From assembly GCF_022749495.1 (NCBI RefSeq), contig NZ_CP094241.1:2232001-2296000 (forward strand): DNA of 64,000 nucleotides, read 5' to 3'. How positions within the stretch are numbered: position 1 is the stretch's first letter; every line of letters starts with the position of its first letter. This DNA is from Neisseria macacae ATCC 33926 (GTDB lineage Bacteria; Pseudomonadota; Gammaproteobacteria; Burkholderiales; Neisseriaceae). The position numbers and the translations under genes are program-made. Below, piece by piece: positions 1-9,107 of the stretch. The notes under the pieces were generated by a model, which was not told the origin of the DNA, made no database searches, and saw only the letters and a list, made by a program, of their open reading frames with translations.

Positions 1-1
1 C

Positions 2-481
2 GATTTCAGCTGCCACATTGAAGGCTGCATGGCGTCGCTGGCTGCCGAGAGGCGCACCGATGCCGATTTGAAACGGATTGATTTTTGGCGGCAAAAATTC
101 GAATCCGCCTGCGAAAGCGGCAATCTGGAACATCAAAGCGAAGCCGACGTGAGCTTTCACCAAACCATCGCCGACGCCGCGCACAACATCCTCTTCAGCC
201 ACCTCTCCGGCGGCCTGCTCAAAATGCTCTACCGCCAGACGCGCAGCAGCATCATCTATTCCAACCAAACCGAAGACCCGCGCCCCAAGCTGATTGCGCA
301 ACACCGCGCCATCTACGAAGCCATCTTGGAACGCCGCCCCGCCGATGCCGCCGAAGCTGCCAAAATACACTTAAACTACGTCGCCAACAGCATCTTGCAA
401 AACAGGGCATACCAAAGCCGCAACGAACACGCCGACACGCTGGCGCAGAAAGACTTGAAGCGGGTGCAGGACTGGAAGTAG
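2..481 (+). CDS. GntR-family regulator, C-terminal FCD domain (5' truncated by window edge)
   Basis: The frame is open to the left edge, so only about 160 residues are visible. They are helical and fit the FCD ligand-binding domain of FadR-type GntR regulators: a histidine in SFHQTIADAAHN, then LIAQHRAIYEAILERR and a late histidine in AAKIHLNYV, the residues that usually bind a metal and a small organic acid. The DNA-binding winged helix lies outside the window. Neisseria has such regulators for lactate and glutamate genes (LldR/GdhR type), and I cannot tell which this is. gcvP follows 125 bp downstream on the same strand with one uptake sequence (542-553) between them, so a link to glycine metabolism is possible but unproven. 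Confidence 0.75.
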   Translation, partial: DFSCHIEGCMASLAAERRTDADLKRIDFWRQKFESACESGNLEHQSEADVSFHQTIADAAHNILFSHLSGGLLKMLYRQTRSSIIYSNQTEDPRPKLIAQHRAIYEAILERRPADAAEAAKIHLNYVANSILQNRAYQSRNEHADTLAQKDLKRVQDWK

Positions 482-605
482 CTTCCTGCCTGATGGAAAT
501 GGTACGCAGACACAAAACCCGATTATCCGCCCGCAACCGCAAGGTCGTCTGAAAACCCAAATACCTGCCTTCGCGGCAGATTCCTACAACAAAAAAGGAG
601 TAGAA

Positions 606-3458
606 ATGAAACTATCCGAACTGTTCAACCCCAACGAATTTGCCGCGCGTCATTTGAGTTTCGGCGATGAGGCTGCGCTTTTGGAAGCGCTCGGCGAGAA
701 GAGCATGGACGATTTTGTCGGCAACACCGTGCCGCAAAGCATCCGTATGCCGTCCGAACTCGACCTGCCCGAAGCCCTGACCGAGGCTGACGCTTTGGCG
801 AAGCTGAAAGGCATTGCGGCGAAAAACGTGATCAACAAATCCTATATCGGCTTGGGCTATTACCCGACCCGCGTGCCGAACGTGATTTTGCGCAACGTGT
901 TGGAAAATCCGGGCTGGTACACCGCCTACACGCCGTATCAGGCGGAAATCGCGCAGGGGCGTTTGGAAGCGCTGCTGAACTTCCAGCAGGTGTGTATCGA
1001 TTTGACCGGTTTCCCCGTGGCGGGCGCGTCTTTGTTGGACGAAGCGACCGCCGCGGCTGAAGCGATGGCGATGGCGCACCGCGTGGGCAAGGTGAAATCC
1101 GAGCGTTTCTTCGTGGACGAGCGCGTTTATCCGCAGACTTTGGACGTGATGAAAACCCGCGCCAAATATTTCGGCTTTGAATTGGTGGTCGGCGATTTTG
1201 CCAAAGCGGATGAAGGCGAATACTTCGGCGCGCTGTTCCAATACGTCGGCAAAGACGGCGACGTACAAGACTTGCAAAGCGTTATAGGTCGTCTGAAAAC
1301 CAAAGGCACGATTGTCGCCGTTGCCTCCGACATCATGAGCTTGGTCTTGCTGAAATCGCCTGCCGAATTGGGTGCGGACATTGCGTTGGGCAACACGCAA
1401 CGCTTCGGCGTACCGATGGGCTTCGGCGGGCCGCACGCCGCTTATTTCGCGTTTAAAGACGAGTTCAAACGTTCCGCTCCAGGTCGAATCATCGGCGTAT
1501 CCAAAGACGCATCGGGCAAACCCGCGCTGCGCATGGCTTTGTCCACCCGCGAACAACACATCCGCCGCGAAAAAGCCACGTCCAATATTTGTACTGCGCA
1601 GGCATTGCTGGCGAACTTGGCGGGCATGTACGCCGTTTATCACGGCCCCGAAGGTGTGAAACGCATTGCCAACCGCATTCACGCGCTGGCTTCCGTCTTT
1701 GCCGACGCGCTGGTTTCAGACGGCCTGAAAGTGGTTCACGAAGTCTTCTTCGATACCGTTACCGTCGATTTCGGCAGCAAAGAAAAAGCGGACAAGGCGT
1801 TCCAAACCGCTTTGGAACTGGGCTACAACCTGCGCCGCGTCAGCGACACCCAAATCGCCGCCGCCTTCCACGAAACATCCGTGCGCGAAGACCTTGCTGT
1901 GTTGTACTACGCCTTCACCGGCAACAACACTTTCACGCTTTCAGACGACGTCAAAGGTCGTCTGAAAACCGAATTCCTGCGCCAAGACAATATCTTGCAA
2001 CATCCCGTGTTCAACCGTTACCACACCGAACACGAAATGCTGCGCTACCTGAAGAAACTCGAAGACCGCGATTTGGCGATGAACCGCAGCATGATTTCGC
2101 TGGGCAGCTGCACCATGAAGCTCAACGCCACCGCCGAAATGCTGCCGATTACCTGGACGGAGTTCTCCGACATCCACCCCTACGCCCCTGAAGCCCAAAC
2201 CGCTGGCTACCGCGAACTCTTGACCGACATGGAAAACAGCCTAAAAGCCATCACCGGCTTTGACGCGATTTCCTTCCAGCCCAACTCCGGCGCGCAGGGC
2301 GAATACAGCGGGATGCTCGCCATCCGACGCTATCAGGAAGCCCAAGGCGAAGCGCAGCGCAACATCTGCCTGATTCCCAAATCCGCCCACGGCACCAACC
2401 CCGCCACCGCCGCCATGCTCGGTTTGAAAGTCGTCGTCGTCGATACCGACGAACACGGCAACGTCAACATCGATGATTTGAAAGCCAAAGCCGAACAACA
2501 CCGCGACGCCTTGTCCGCCATCATGATTACCTACCCGTCCACCCACGGCGTGTACGAAGAAGGCATCCGCGACATCTGCCGCATCATCCATGAAAACGGC
2601 GGACAGGTTTACATGGACGGCGCCAACCTCAACGCCCAAATCGGCATCATGCAGCCCGCAGAAGTCGGCGCGGACGTGTTGCACATGAACCTGCACAAAA
2701 CCTTCTGTATCCCTCACGGCGGTGGCGGCCCGGGCATGGGCCCCATCGGCCTGAAAGCCCACCTCGCCCCATTTGCCCCAGGCCATACCCTGACCGACAT
2801 GCACAGCGCAAGTGCCGAGCAAACCGCCGTTGCCGCCGCTGCGTTCGGTTCCGCGTCCATCCTGCCGATTACCTGGATGTACCTGACCATGATGGGCAAA
2901 CAAGGCATGGAGCAGGCAACGCGCTGGGCATTGCTCAACGCCAACTACGTCGCCAAACGCCTGAGCGAAGACTATCCCGTTCTCTACACAGGCAAAAACG
3001 GCCGTGTCGCGCACGAATGTATCGTCGATTTGCGCCCGCTCAAAGCCGAAAGCGGCATTACCGAAACCGACATCGCCAAACGCCTGATGGACTACGGCTT
3101 CCACGCCCCGACCGTCTCCTTCCCCGTTGCCGGCACGCTGATGATCGAGCCGACCGAAAGCGAGAGCAAAGCCGAACTCGACCGCTTCATCGCCGCCCTG
3201 AAACAAATCAAACAGGAAGTGTTGAAAGTCGAACGCGGCGAATGGCCGAAAGACGACAACCCGCTGGTCAACGCCCCGCACACCGCCGCCGACGTAACCG
3301 GCGAATGGGCGCACCCGTACTCCCGCGAAGAAGCCGTCTTCCCGCTGCCCTTCGTGCGCGAAAACAAATTCTGGCCGAGCGTCAACCGCGTGGACGACGT
3401 GTACGGCGACCGGAATCTGGTCTGCACCTGCCCGCCGATGGAAGCGTATGAAGATTAA
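606..3458 (+). CDS. gcvP: Glycine dehydrogenase (decarboxylating), P protein of the glycine cleavage system
   Basis: Full-length 950-residue single-chain P protein. With PLP it decarboxylates glycine and passes the aminomethyl group to lipoylated GcvH. The PLP lysine is K698 in HMNLHKTF, followed by the glycine-rich stretch HGGGGPGMGP; the N-terminal half is the degenerate repeat expected of the single-chain form. AAAAAAGGAG lies just before the ATG and sets the start. Two uptake sequences are inside the gene (1286-1297 and 1955-1966); the second forms a near-inverted pair with TTCAGACGAC at 1940-1949, so the protein reads LSDDVKGRLKTE there. gcvH and gcvT are not in the window. A 3' hairpin ends the unit. 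Confidence 0.97.
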   Translation: MKLSELFNPNEFAARHLSFGDEAALLEALGEKSMDDFVGNTVPQSIRMPSELDLPEALTEADALAKLKGIAAKNVINKSYIGLGYYPTRVPNVILRNVLENPGWYTAYTPYQAEIAQGRLEALLNFQQVCIDLTGFPVAGASLLDEATAAAEAMAMAHRVGKVKSERFFVDERVYPQTLDVMKTRAKYFGFELVVGDFAKADEGEYFGALFQYVGKDGDVQDLQSVIGRLKTKGTIVAVASDIMSLVLLKSPAELGADIALGNTQRFGVPMGFGGPHAAYFAFKDEFKRSAPGRIIGVSKDASGKPALRMALSTREQHIRREKATSNICTAQALLANLAGMYAVYHGPEGVKRIANRIHALASVFADALVSDGLKVVHEVFFDTVTVDFGSKEKADKAFQTALELGYNLRRVSDTQIAAAFHETSVREDLAVLYYAFTGNNTFTLSDDVKGRLKTEFLRQDNILQHPVFNRYHTEHEMLRYLKKLEDRDLAMNRSMISLGSCTMKLNATAEMLPITWTEFSDIHPYAPEAQTAGYRELLTDMENSLKAITGFDAISFQPNSGAQGEYSGMLAIRRYQEAQGEAQRNICLIPKSAHGTNPATAAMLGLKVVVVDTDEHGNVNIDDLKAKAEQHRDALSAIMITYPSTHGVYEEGIRDICRIIHENGGQVYMDGANLNAQIGIMQPAEVGADVLHMNLHKTFCIPHGGGGPGMGPIGLKAHLAPFAPGHTLTDMHSASAEQTAVAAAAFGSASILPITWMYLTMMGKQGMEQATRWALLNANYVAKRLSEDYPVLYTGKNGRVAHECIVDLRPLKAESGITETDIAKRLMDYGFHAPTVSFPVAGTLMIEPTESESKAELDRFIAALKQIKQEVLKVERGEWPKDDNPLVNAPHTAADVTGEWAHPYSREEAVFPLPFVRENKFWPSVNRVDDVYGDRNLVCTCPPMEAYED

Positions 3459-3472
3459 GGTTTGATATGAAG

Positions 3473-3503
3473 AAAGGTCGTCTGAAAATTTCAGACGACC
3501 TTT
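3473..3503 (+). terminator. Paired uptake-sequence hairpin after gcvP
   Basis: Forward AGGTCGTCTGAA (3475-3486) and its inverse (3490-3501) are almost back to back with A and T tails, giving a stem of about 15 bp 15 bases after the gcvP stop. Confidence 0.8.
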
Positions 3504-3583
3504 GTTTTAAAAACCGATAAATGACGCCCTACCCTTTTCAGACGACCTCCCCGCCACAAACCCGCCCCGACAGGAAAACCGCC

Positions 3584-4438
3584 ATGCAAAACATCCGCGC
3601 CGCCGCCGTACAAATGATTTCGTCCACCGACCCCGATGCCAATATCGACACCATGAAACGCCTCGTGCGCCAAGCTGCCGAGCAAGGCGCGGATTGGGTG
3701 CTGTTGCCCGAATATTGGCCGCTGATGGGGCGCAAGGATACCGACAAACTGGCTTTCGCCGAACCTTTAGTCGGTGGCAATTTTAGCGAAACCTGCCACA
3801 CTGGTTTTGGCGAAACTCGCTACGCTCGTTTTCAGACGACCTTAAGCGAGACAGCGGCTGAATGCGGCGTGGTGCTGTTCGGCGGCACGATTCCGCTGCA
3901 AAGCCCCGATGCGGGCAAAGTGATGAACACGATGTTGGTGTACGACCGCGACGGCACGCAAATCGGGCTGTATCACAAAATGCACCTGTTCGGTTTTTCA
4001 GGTTTGGGCGAACGCTATGCCGAGGCGGACACCATCAGCGCGGGCGGCGATGTACCGAAATTGACTGCCGACGGCGTGCCGCTTGCCGCGGGCGTGTGCT
4101 ACGACTTGCGCTTTCCCGAGTTTTTCCGCGCCCAGCAGCCGTTTGACGTTTTGCTACTGCCCGCCGCCTTCACTTACACGACAGGCAAAGCGCATTGGGA
4201 ATTGCTGCTGCGCGCCCGCGCGGTGGAAAACCAATGCTACGTCATCGCCTCGGCGCAAGGCGGCGAACACGAAAGCGGCAGGCGCACGTTCGGTCATAGC
4301 ATGATTATCGATCCGTGGGGCGAAATCTTAGACGTATTGCCCGAAGGCGAAGGCATCGTCATCGCCGATTTGGACACTACAAGGCTGCAAAGCGTGCGCA
4401 CCAGGCTGCCCGCGTTGCAACACAGGTTGTTAAAATAA
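3584..4438 (+). CDS. Carbon-nitrogen hydrolase (nitrilase / omega-amidase family)
   Basis: Protein of 284 residues with the nitrilase triad: E43 (LLPEYW), K132 (YHKMHLF) and C172 (GVCYDLRFPE). The family hydrolyses amide bonds of small substrates; the Nit1/YbeM branch removes deaminated glutathione and the omega-amidase branch handles 2-oxo-amides. I chose the ATG at 3584, behind AGGA; the frame also opens at 3521, but that extension is made largely of an uptake sequence (3537-3548). A third copy at 3831-3842 lies inside the gene, in a stretch of about 20 extra residues (NFSETCHTGFGETRYARFQT) absent from the meningococcal homologue as I remember it. It falls between E43 and K132, probably in a surface loop. 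Confidence 0.9.
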   Translation: MQNIRAAAVQMISSTDPDANIDTMKRLVRQAAEQGADWVLLPEYWPLMGRKDTDKLAFAEPLVGGNFSETCHTGFGETRYARFQTTLSETAAECGVVLFGGTIPLQSPDAGKVMNTMLVYDRDGTQIGLYHKMHLFGFSGLGERYAEADTISAGGDVPKLTADGVPLAAGVCYDLRFPEFFRAQQPFDVLLLPAAFTYTTGKAHWELLLRARAVENQCYVIASAQGGEHESGRRTFGHSMIIDPWGEILDVLPEGEGIVIADLDTTRLQSVRTRLPALQHRLLK

Positions 4439-4669
4439 AAACAATTCCTCCCCAAACGTCACCATTTCTGCTTTAAATCCTATGATATGTTGATTTTATC
4501 GCAACAAAATTAATCCAAAGTAATATGAAATTGACAATTAATTTTGCATTTATAATATTAGCAGGTACAATTTCAGACTATTTATTTGGGCTAGTCATAC
4601 ATTGCACAACAGCAGACAAAAATAAGGCTGTTCAACAGCCTAGTGCATTTTATAAAAGGGATATCAAGG
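4439..4669. other. AT-rich intergenic region before rbsK
   Basis: About 230 bp of AT-rich DNA without an uptake sequence. It holds one short frame (4525-4683, 52 codons) that begins like a signal peptide but runs 14 bp into rbsK and has no clear ribosome binding site. It most likely carries the rbsK promoter. Confidence 0.4.
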
Positions 4670-5572
4670 ATGCTCCAAGCTAAAATCGTCGTTATCGGCA
4701 GTATCAATATGGATTTAGTCACCCGCGCTTCAAAATTTCCCAGAGCGGGTGAAACATTGCTGGGCAATTCATTTCACCGCTTCATGGGCGGTAAGGGCGC
4801 AAACCAAGCGATTGCTGCGGCGCGTTTGGGGGCAGACGTCTGTATAGTCGGCGCGGTCGGCGATGACGATTTCGGCTATGAAATGACCACCAACCTCTGT
4901 CGCGAAGGCATCTTTACCGAACACATCCAAACCCTCACCGGCCTGCCCAGCGGCATGGCAAACATTACCGTTGCCGACGATGAAAACGCCATTATCGTTA
5001 TCGCCGGAGCCAACATGGGGCTGACGGTTGCCGACATCGAAAACGCTGAGCAGCAAATCGCCTCCGCCGATGTGGTTTTGAGCCAGCTCGAAATTCCGAT
5101 GGACTGCGTCATCACCGCCGCAAAATTGGCGAAGAAATACGGCAAACCCTTTATCCTCAACCCGGCTCCCGCCCAATTCCTGCCTTCGGAATTATGGGAA
5201 TTGGTCACCCTTCTGACCCCCAACCGCTACGAACTTGCCGACTGCCTCGGCCTGTCGCAAGATTTGAATCCCGAAGAGCTGATTCTAAAAGCCCCCTGCC
5301 CCGTCCTGATGACCATGGGCGACAAAGGCGCAGTCTATAAAGACGGGAAAGACAGTTTGCGTTATGTTTCCAGCTTTAAAGTGGACACTGCCGATACCAC
5401 CGGCGCCAGCGACGCATTCAACGGCGCATTGTCCGTCTTCTGGAATCAAGGCATCGAAACCGCCGTCCGCAAGGCATGTGCCGCCGCCGCACTTTCCATT
5501 ACCCAAGACGGCGCGCAAAACGGGATGCCTTTCAAAGAAGAATTGGAACAATTCCTCGCCGCGCATCAATAA
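4670..5572 (+). CDS. rbsK: Ribokinase, PfkB sugar kinase family
   Basis: Protein of 300 residues that should phosphorylate D-ribose at O5 with ATP, feeding the pentose phosphate pathway. The N-terminal PfkB signature GGKGANQA and INMDL substrate loop are present. The C-terminal signature reads DTTGASDAFNGAL: the catalytic aspartate D248 is kept, but the anion-hole GAGD is GASD, with S247 in place of glycine. The start at 4670 follows AAGGGATATCAAGG; an upstream in-frame ATG at 4643 is less well placed. No ribose transporter is adjacent. A second PfkB kinase lies at 18463. The substrate is inferred from resemblance to RbsK and could be another nucleoside or sugar. Confidence 0.88.
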   Translation: MLQAKIVVIGSINMDLVTRASKFPRAGETLLGNSFHRFMGGKGANQAIAAARLGADVCIVGAVGDDDFGYEMTTNLCREGIFTEHIQTLTGLPSGMANITVADDENAIIVIAGANMGLTVADIENAEQQIASADVVLSQLEIPMDCVITAAKLAKKYGKPFILNPAPAQFLPSELWELVTLLTPNRYELADCLGLSQDLNPEELILKAPCPVLMTMGDKGAVYKDGKDSLRYVSSFKVDTADTTGASDAFNGALSVFWNQGIETAVRKACAAAALSITQDGAQNGMPFKEELEQFLAAHQ

Positions 5573-5597
5573 ATCCATATTCACGTTATGAAACATC

Positions 5598-5642
5598 AAA
5601 AGGTCGTCTGAAACCCATCTTCCGGCGTTTCAGACGACCTTT
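5598..5642 (+). terminator. Paired uptake-sequence hairpin after rbsK
   Basis: Forward copy 5601-5612 and inverse copy 5629-5640 flank a 16-base loop, with A and T flanks, 26 bp behind the rbsK stop. Confidence 0.8.
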
Positions 5643-5670
5643 ATTAATCTTAAAGATGATTGAGCCGCAT

Positions 5671-5827
5671 TATAGTGGATTAACTTTAAACCAGTACGGC
5701 GTTACCTCGCCTTGGCTCAAAGAGAACGATTCTCTAAGGTGCTGAAGCACCAAGTGAATCGGTTCCGTACTATCTGTATTGTCTGCGGCTTCGTCGCCTT
5801 GTCCTGATTTAAAGTTAATCCACTATA
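5671..5827. repeat. Correia repeat enclosed element (CREE), full length 157 bp
   Basis: Starts TATAGTGGATTAACTTTAAA and ends with the near-inverse TTTAAAGTTAATCCACTATA. The core has the AGAACGATTCTCTAAGGTGC dyad seen in all the long copies here. Such MITE-like elements target TA and can carry promoters or RNase III sites. It lies between rbsK and apt. Confidence 0.93.
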
Positions 5828-5950
5828 CCGTGTCGCACGCCATGTCATGAATGCTTCGGGGAATGGTTAAACCGCCCCGATGGATTTGGCAACAGACGGT
5901 CTGACGGCTACAATATCATGTTAAAAACTTTTCATTTGGGAACACGCAAA

Positions 5951-6511
5951 ATGTTGGTTCATCCTGAGGCGATGGGCGTCGCCGCATTGGCGGACAAAAT
6001 CCGCAAAATCGAAAACTGGCCGCAAAAAGGCATTTTATTTCACGACATTACACCGGTGCTTCAAAGCGCGGAATATTTCCGCCTTTTGGTGGACTTGCTG
6101 GTTTACCGCTATATGGGTCAGAAAATCGATGTCGTGGCAGGCTTGGACGCACGCGGCTTCATCATCGGCGCGGCGTTGGCATATCAGTTGAACGTCGGCT
6201 TCGTCCCCATCCGCAAAAAGGGCAAGCTGCCTTTTGATACGATTTCGCAAAGCTACGCGCTGGAATACGGCGAAGCGACGGTCGAAATCCACAAAGACGC
6301 GGTCAAACCCGGCGCGCGCGTGCTGCTGGTCGATGACCTGGTCGCAACCGGCGGCACCATGCTCGCAGGCGTGGAATTAATCCGCAAACTCGGCGGCGAA
6401 GTCGTTGAAGCGGCGGCGATTTTGGAATTTACGGACTTGATCGGCGGCAGCAAAATCCGCGAAAACGGCGTTCCCCTGTTTACCCTGCTGCAAAACGAAG
6501 GCTGCATGTAA
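5951..6511 (+). CDS. apt: Adenine phosphoribosyltransferase
   Basis: Protein of 186 residues that converts adenine and PRPP to AMP in purine salvage. It shows the PRPP-binding loop VLLVDDLVATGGTMLA with acidic pair D128-D129, the early motif GILFHDITPVL, and the segment RKKGKLP typical of Apt. The start MLVHPEAMG matches the meningococcal protein as I remember it; the ATG 33 bp upstream (5918) in the same frame is possible but less likely. It is probably a single-gene unit, with a CREE upstream and an uptake-sequence hairpin downstream. Confidence 0.95.
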   Translation: MLVHPEAMGVAALADKIRKIENWPQKGILFHDITPVLQSAEYFRLLVDLLVYRYMGQKIDVVAGLDARGFIIGAALAYQLNVGFVPIRKKGKLPFDTISQSYALEYGEATVEIHKDAVKPGARVLLVDDLVATGGTMLAGVELIRKLGGEVVEAAAILEFTDLIGGSKIRENGVPLFTLLQNEGCM

Positions 6512-6527
6512 ACTTTGCCCATGCCTC

Positions 6528-6571
6528 AAAGGTCGTCTGAAACAGCCATTCCGCTTTTCAGACGACCTTTT
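6528..6571 (+). terminator. Paired uptake-sequence hairpin after apt
   Basis: Forward copy 6530-6541 and inverse copy 6557-6568 with A and T runs outside the stem. Confidence 0.8.
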
Positions 6572-6681
6572 TGTTGTCCCTGATTACGCGGTTAATGTAA
6601 ATATCGGTTTCAGATTCGGATAATGCCGCCAAATCGTTTAAAATACGGTTCTAATTGATTCTAATAAAGATACGGCAAGTA

Positions 6682-8526
6682 ATGAACGCACAACGCATAT
6701 TTTCCCTCTCGCTCAGCCTGATTGCCGCAGCCGTCTTGTCGGCGTGCGTCTCTGAAAACGACACCTCATCCAAAGAGCCTGCCTCTTCTCTGACCGAACC
6801 CGCCTCCATCCCCGCCCGCCGCGCGGAAGGCGAATCCAAAGTATTGTCCGATTACGGCCAATACCAAGGCGCGCTGGACGCTGCCAAACGCGGCGACGAT
6901 ATGTGGGTGCAACAATTCTTGGCGCAAGCGGGCGACAGCGCGATGGCTGAAAATGTCCGCAACGAATGGCTCAAAAGCCTCGGCGCGCGCGGACAATGGG
7001 ATGTGTTCCGCCAAGAAAACAAAAAGCTGAATGCGGCGGGCCGGGTGCAGGAAGTGCAATGTTATGCCGAACTGGGCAGCGGCAGCTACAACATGGCGGC
7101 AGAGCTTGTGCGCGTTACCAACAAGCTACCCGCGGGCTGTACCCGCTTGGTCGAAAGCGCGGCATCGGCAGGTCGTCTGAACAACAACGACGCATGGCGC
7201 CGCGTACGCGGATTGTTGAGCAACAGCCAAACCAGCGACGCACGCAGCTTGGCAGCCGCATTGGGCAGCCCATTTGAGGGCGGCTCGCAAGGTGCGCGCG
7301 AATACAGCCTTTTGAACGTCATCGGTAAAGACGCGCGCAAATCCTCCTCCGCAGCCTCCACGCTGTCCGGCATGGAATCCGGCTTAAGCCGCGAGCAAAG
7401 CAGCTTCGCATGGGGCGTATTGGGACTCTACCAAGCGCAAAATCAAAACATGCAGACCGCGTTGAGCTACTACAACCGCGTTTCCGACCGCAAACAACTG
7501 ACCGACGAGCAGTTTGAATGGTACGCCCGCGCCGCCCTGCGCCTGCAACGCTGGAACGAATTGTCGGGCATCATCCAACAAATGCCCGACAACCTGCAAA
7601 AAGACCCGACTTGGCAATACTGGCTGGGCCGCAGCTACGCCGCACAAGGCAACCAAAGCCGTGCTAAAGAAATGTACGAAAAAGCCGCTGCAAGCGGACG
7701 CAATTTCTACGCCGTCTTAGCAGGCGAAGAACTCGGCCGCCGCGTCAATACCAAAAACAACGTTTCCGACGCCGATAAAAAAGACGTCCGCCGCATGGCA
7801 GACGACGGCGCCATCAAACGCGCGCTGGTTCTGTTTAAAAACAGCCAAAGCAGCAACGATGCCAAAATGCGCCGTCAGGCGCAGGCAGAATGGCGTTTCG
7901 CCACCCGCGACTTCAACGAGGACAACCTCCTGACTGCCGCGCAAGTCGCCTTTGAAAACCAGTTCTACGACATGGCGATCAACAGCGCCGACCGGACCGA
8001 GCGCAAACTCAACTACAACCTGCGCTACCTCTCTCCGTTTAAAGAGACCACCGTCCGCTACGCCTCGCAAGCAGGCATCGATCCCGCTTGGGTTTACGGT
8101 CTGATCCGTCAAGAAAGCCGCTTCGTCATGGGCGCGCAATCCAGCGTCGGCGCGCAAGGCCTGATGCAGGTTATGCCCGCCACCGCCCGCGAAATCGCCG
8201 GCAAAATCGGCATGAGCAGCAGCGAACTCTACACCATGGACGGCAACATCCGCATGGGTACATGGTACATGGCAGATGCCAAACGCCGCCTGCAAAACAA
8301 CGAAGTGATGGCAACCGCAGGCTACAACGCCGGCCCCGGCCGCGCCCGCAATTGGCAGGCTTCTATGCCTCTGGAAGGCGCGATTTACGCCGAAACCATC
8401 CCTTTCACCGAAACCCGCGACTACGTCAAAAAAGTCATGACCAACGCGACCTTCTACGCATCTCTGTTCAATGAGCCGCAAACTTCGTTGAAACAGCGTA
8501 TGGGAACCGTTCCGGGTCGTTACTGA
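6682..8526 (+). CDS. ltgA: Soluble lytic murein transglycosylase, outer-membrane lipoprotein (LtgA type)
   Basis: Protein of 614 residues. A lipoprotein signal ends at the lipobox LSAC with acylated C22. A long alpha-helical superhelix of the Slt70 type follows, with LYQAQNQNMQTALSYYNR-like TPR turns in the middle. The C-terminal SLT domain has catalytic E478 in LIRQESRF, then GLMQVMPATA and ATAGYNAGPGR. It cleaves the MurNAc-GlcNAc bond to leave 1,6-anhydro ends. In gonococcus LtgA is one of two enzymes that release cytotoxic peptidoglycan monomers; length and domain order match. The ATG at 6682 is preferred over the TTG at 6655 because it begins a standard signal peptide. One uptake core lies inside near 7172 (GRLNN). 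Confidence 0.92.
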   Translation: MNAQRIFSLSLSLIAAAVLSACVSENDTSSKEPASSLTEPASIPARRAEGESKVLSDYGQYQGALDAAKRGDDMWVQQFLAQAGDSAMAENVRNEWLKSLGARGQWDVFRQENKKLNAAGRVQEVQCYAELGSGSYNMAAELVRVTNKLPAGCTRLVESAASAGRLNNNDAWRRVRGLLSNSQTSDARSLAAALGSPFEGGSQGAREYSLLNVIGKDARKSSSAASTLSGMESGLSREQSSFAWGVLGLYQAQNQNMQTALSYYNRVSDRKQLTDEQFEWYARAALRLQRWNELSGIIQQMPDNLQKDPTWQYWLGRSYAAQGNQSRAKEMYEKAAASGRNFYAVLAGEELGRRVNTKNNVSDADKKDVRRMADDGAIKRALVLFKNSQSSNDAKMRRQAQAEWRFATRDFNEDNLLTAAQVAFENQFYDMAINSADRTERKLNYNLRYLSPFKETTVRYASQAGIDPAWVYGLIRQESRFVMGAQSSVGAQGLMQVMPATAREIAGKIGMSSSELYTMDGNIRMGTWYMADAKRRLQNNEVMATAGYNAGPGRARNWQASMPLEGAIYAETIPFTETRDYVKKVMTNATFYASLFNEPQTSLKQRMGTVPGRY

Positions 8527-8579
8527 TTGACGCGGCTGCATCCGATCAGATTGTTTGACAGATACGGAAGCCAAACTTG

Positions 8580-8617
8580 AAAAGGTCGTCTGAAAGCATG
8601 TTTTCAGACGACCTTTT
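8580..8617 (+). terminator. Paired uptake-sequence hairpin after ltgA
   Basis: Forward 8583-8594 and inverse 8603-8614 copies form a short-loop stem followed by a T run. Confidence 0.82.
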
Positions 8618-8722
8618 TTAGTGGAGGACGATAAAAACAACCGCGAATCAACCGATTCATCTTCATCGCCATCCCGCGCTCTTTTCAATAAACTGGTTGC
8701 GCTACCCTGCCCCAATCCTTTG

Positions 8723-8984
8723 TATAGTGGATTAACTTTAAATCAGGACAAGGCGACGAAGCCGCAGACAGTACAGATATAGTGGATTAAAATTGCAATG
8801 ATACGGCGTTGCCAACGCCCTTATGTACTACCCGTACACGGCGGGCGTTGCCGCCTTGTCTCATTTTTATTTTAATCCACTATAGTACGGAACCGATTCA
8901 CTTGGTGCTTCAGCACCTTAGAGAATCGTTCTCTTTGAGCTAAGGCGAGGCAACGCCGTACTGGTTTAAAGTTAATCCACTATA
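8723..8984. repeat. CREE interrupted by a second small element
   Basis: The outer ends TATAGTGGATTAACTTTAAA and TTTAAAGTTAATCCACTATA define a CREE. At the usual ACAGATAGTACGG site the sequence is split by a 107-bp element (8778-8884). Removing 105 bp restores a 157-bp CREE like the others in the window, so the inner insertion came second and duplicated TA. It lies between the convergent genes ltgA and accD. Confidence 0.9.
8778..8884. repeat. 107-bp MITE with CREE-like ends, nested in a CREE
   Basis: Begins TATAGTGGATTAAAATTGCA and ends ATTTTAATCCACTATA. The core contains GGCGTTGCCAACGCC and GGCGGGCGTTGCC. A copy differing at one visible position lies at 30252-30358. It shares its outermost bases with CREE but not the core, so it is probably a separate family moved by the same transposase type. 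Confidence 0.88.
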
Positions 8985-9041
8985 TCTGTTACTTGCTGCC
9001 GTGTATCCAACGTTCAGCCGCTGAGCAGGAACACTTTACAA

Positions 9042-9086
9042 AAAGGTCGTCTGAAAACCGAAAAATCAGTTTTCAGACGACCTTTG
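9042..9086 (-). terminator. Paired uptake-sequence hairpin after accD
   Basis: Copies at 9044-9055 and 9072-9083 with a 16-base loop lie 22 bp past the accD stop. Confidence 0.8.
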
Positions 9087-9107
9087 TTTAGCTCAAACCT
9101 TCCCGGT

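Noticed and set aside
2241..3314. Long antisense frame inside gcvP
   Set aside because: Overlaps a certain gene; no Shine-Dalgarno or recognisable domain.
4525..4683. Short frame of 52 codons before rbsK beginning like a signal peptide
   Set aside because: No good ribosome binding site, overlaps rbsK by 14 bp, no homology recognised; kept only as intergenic.
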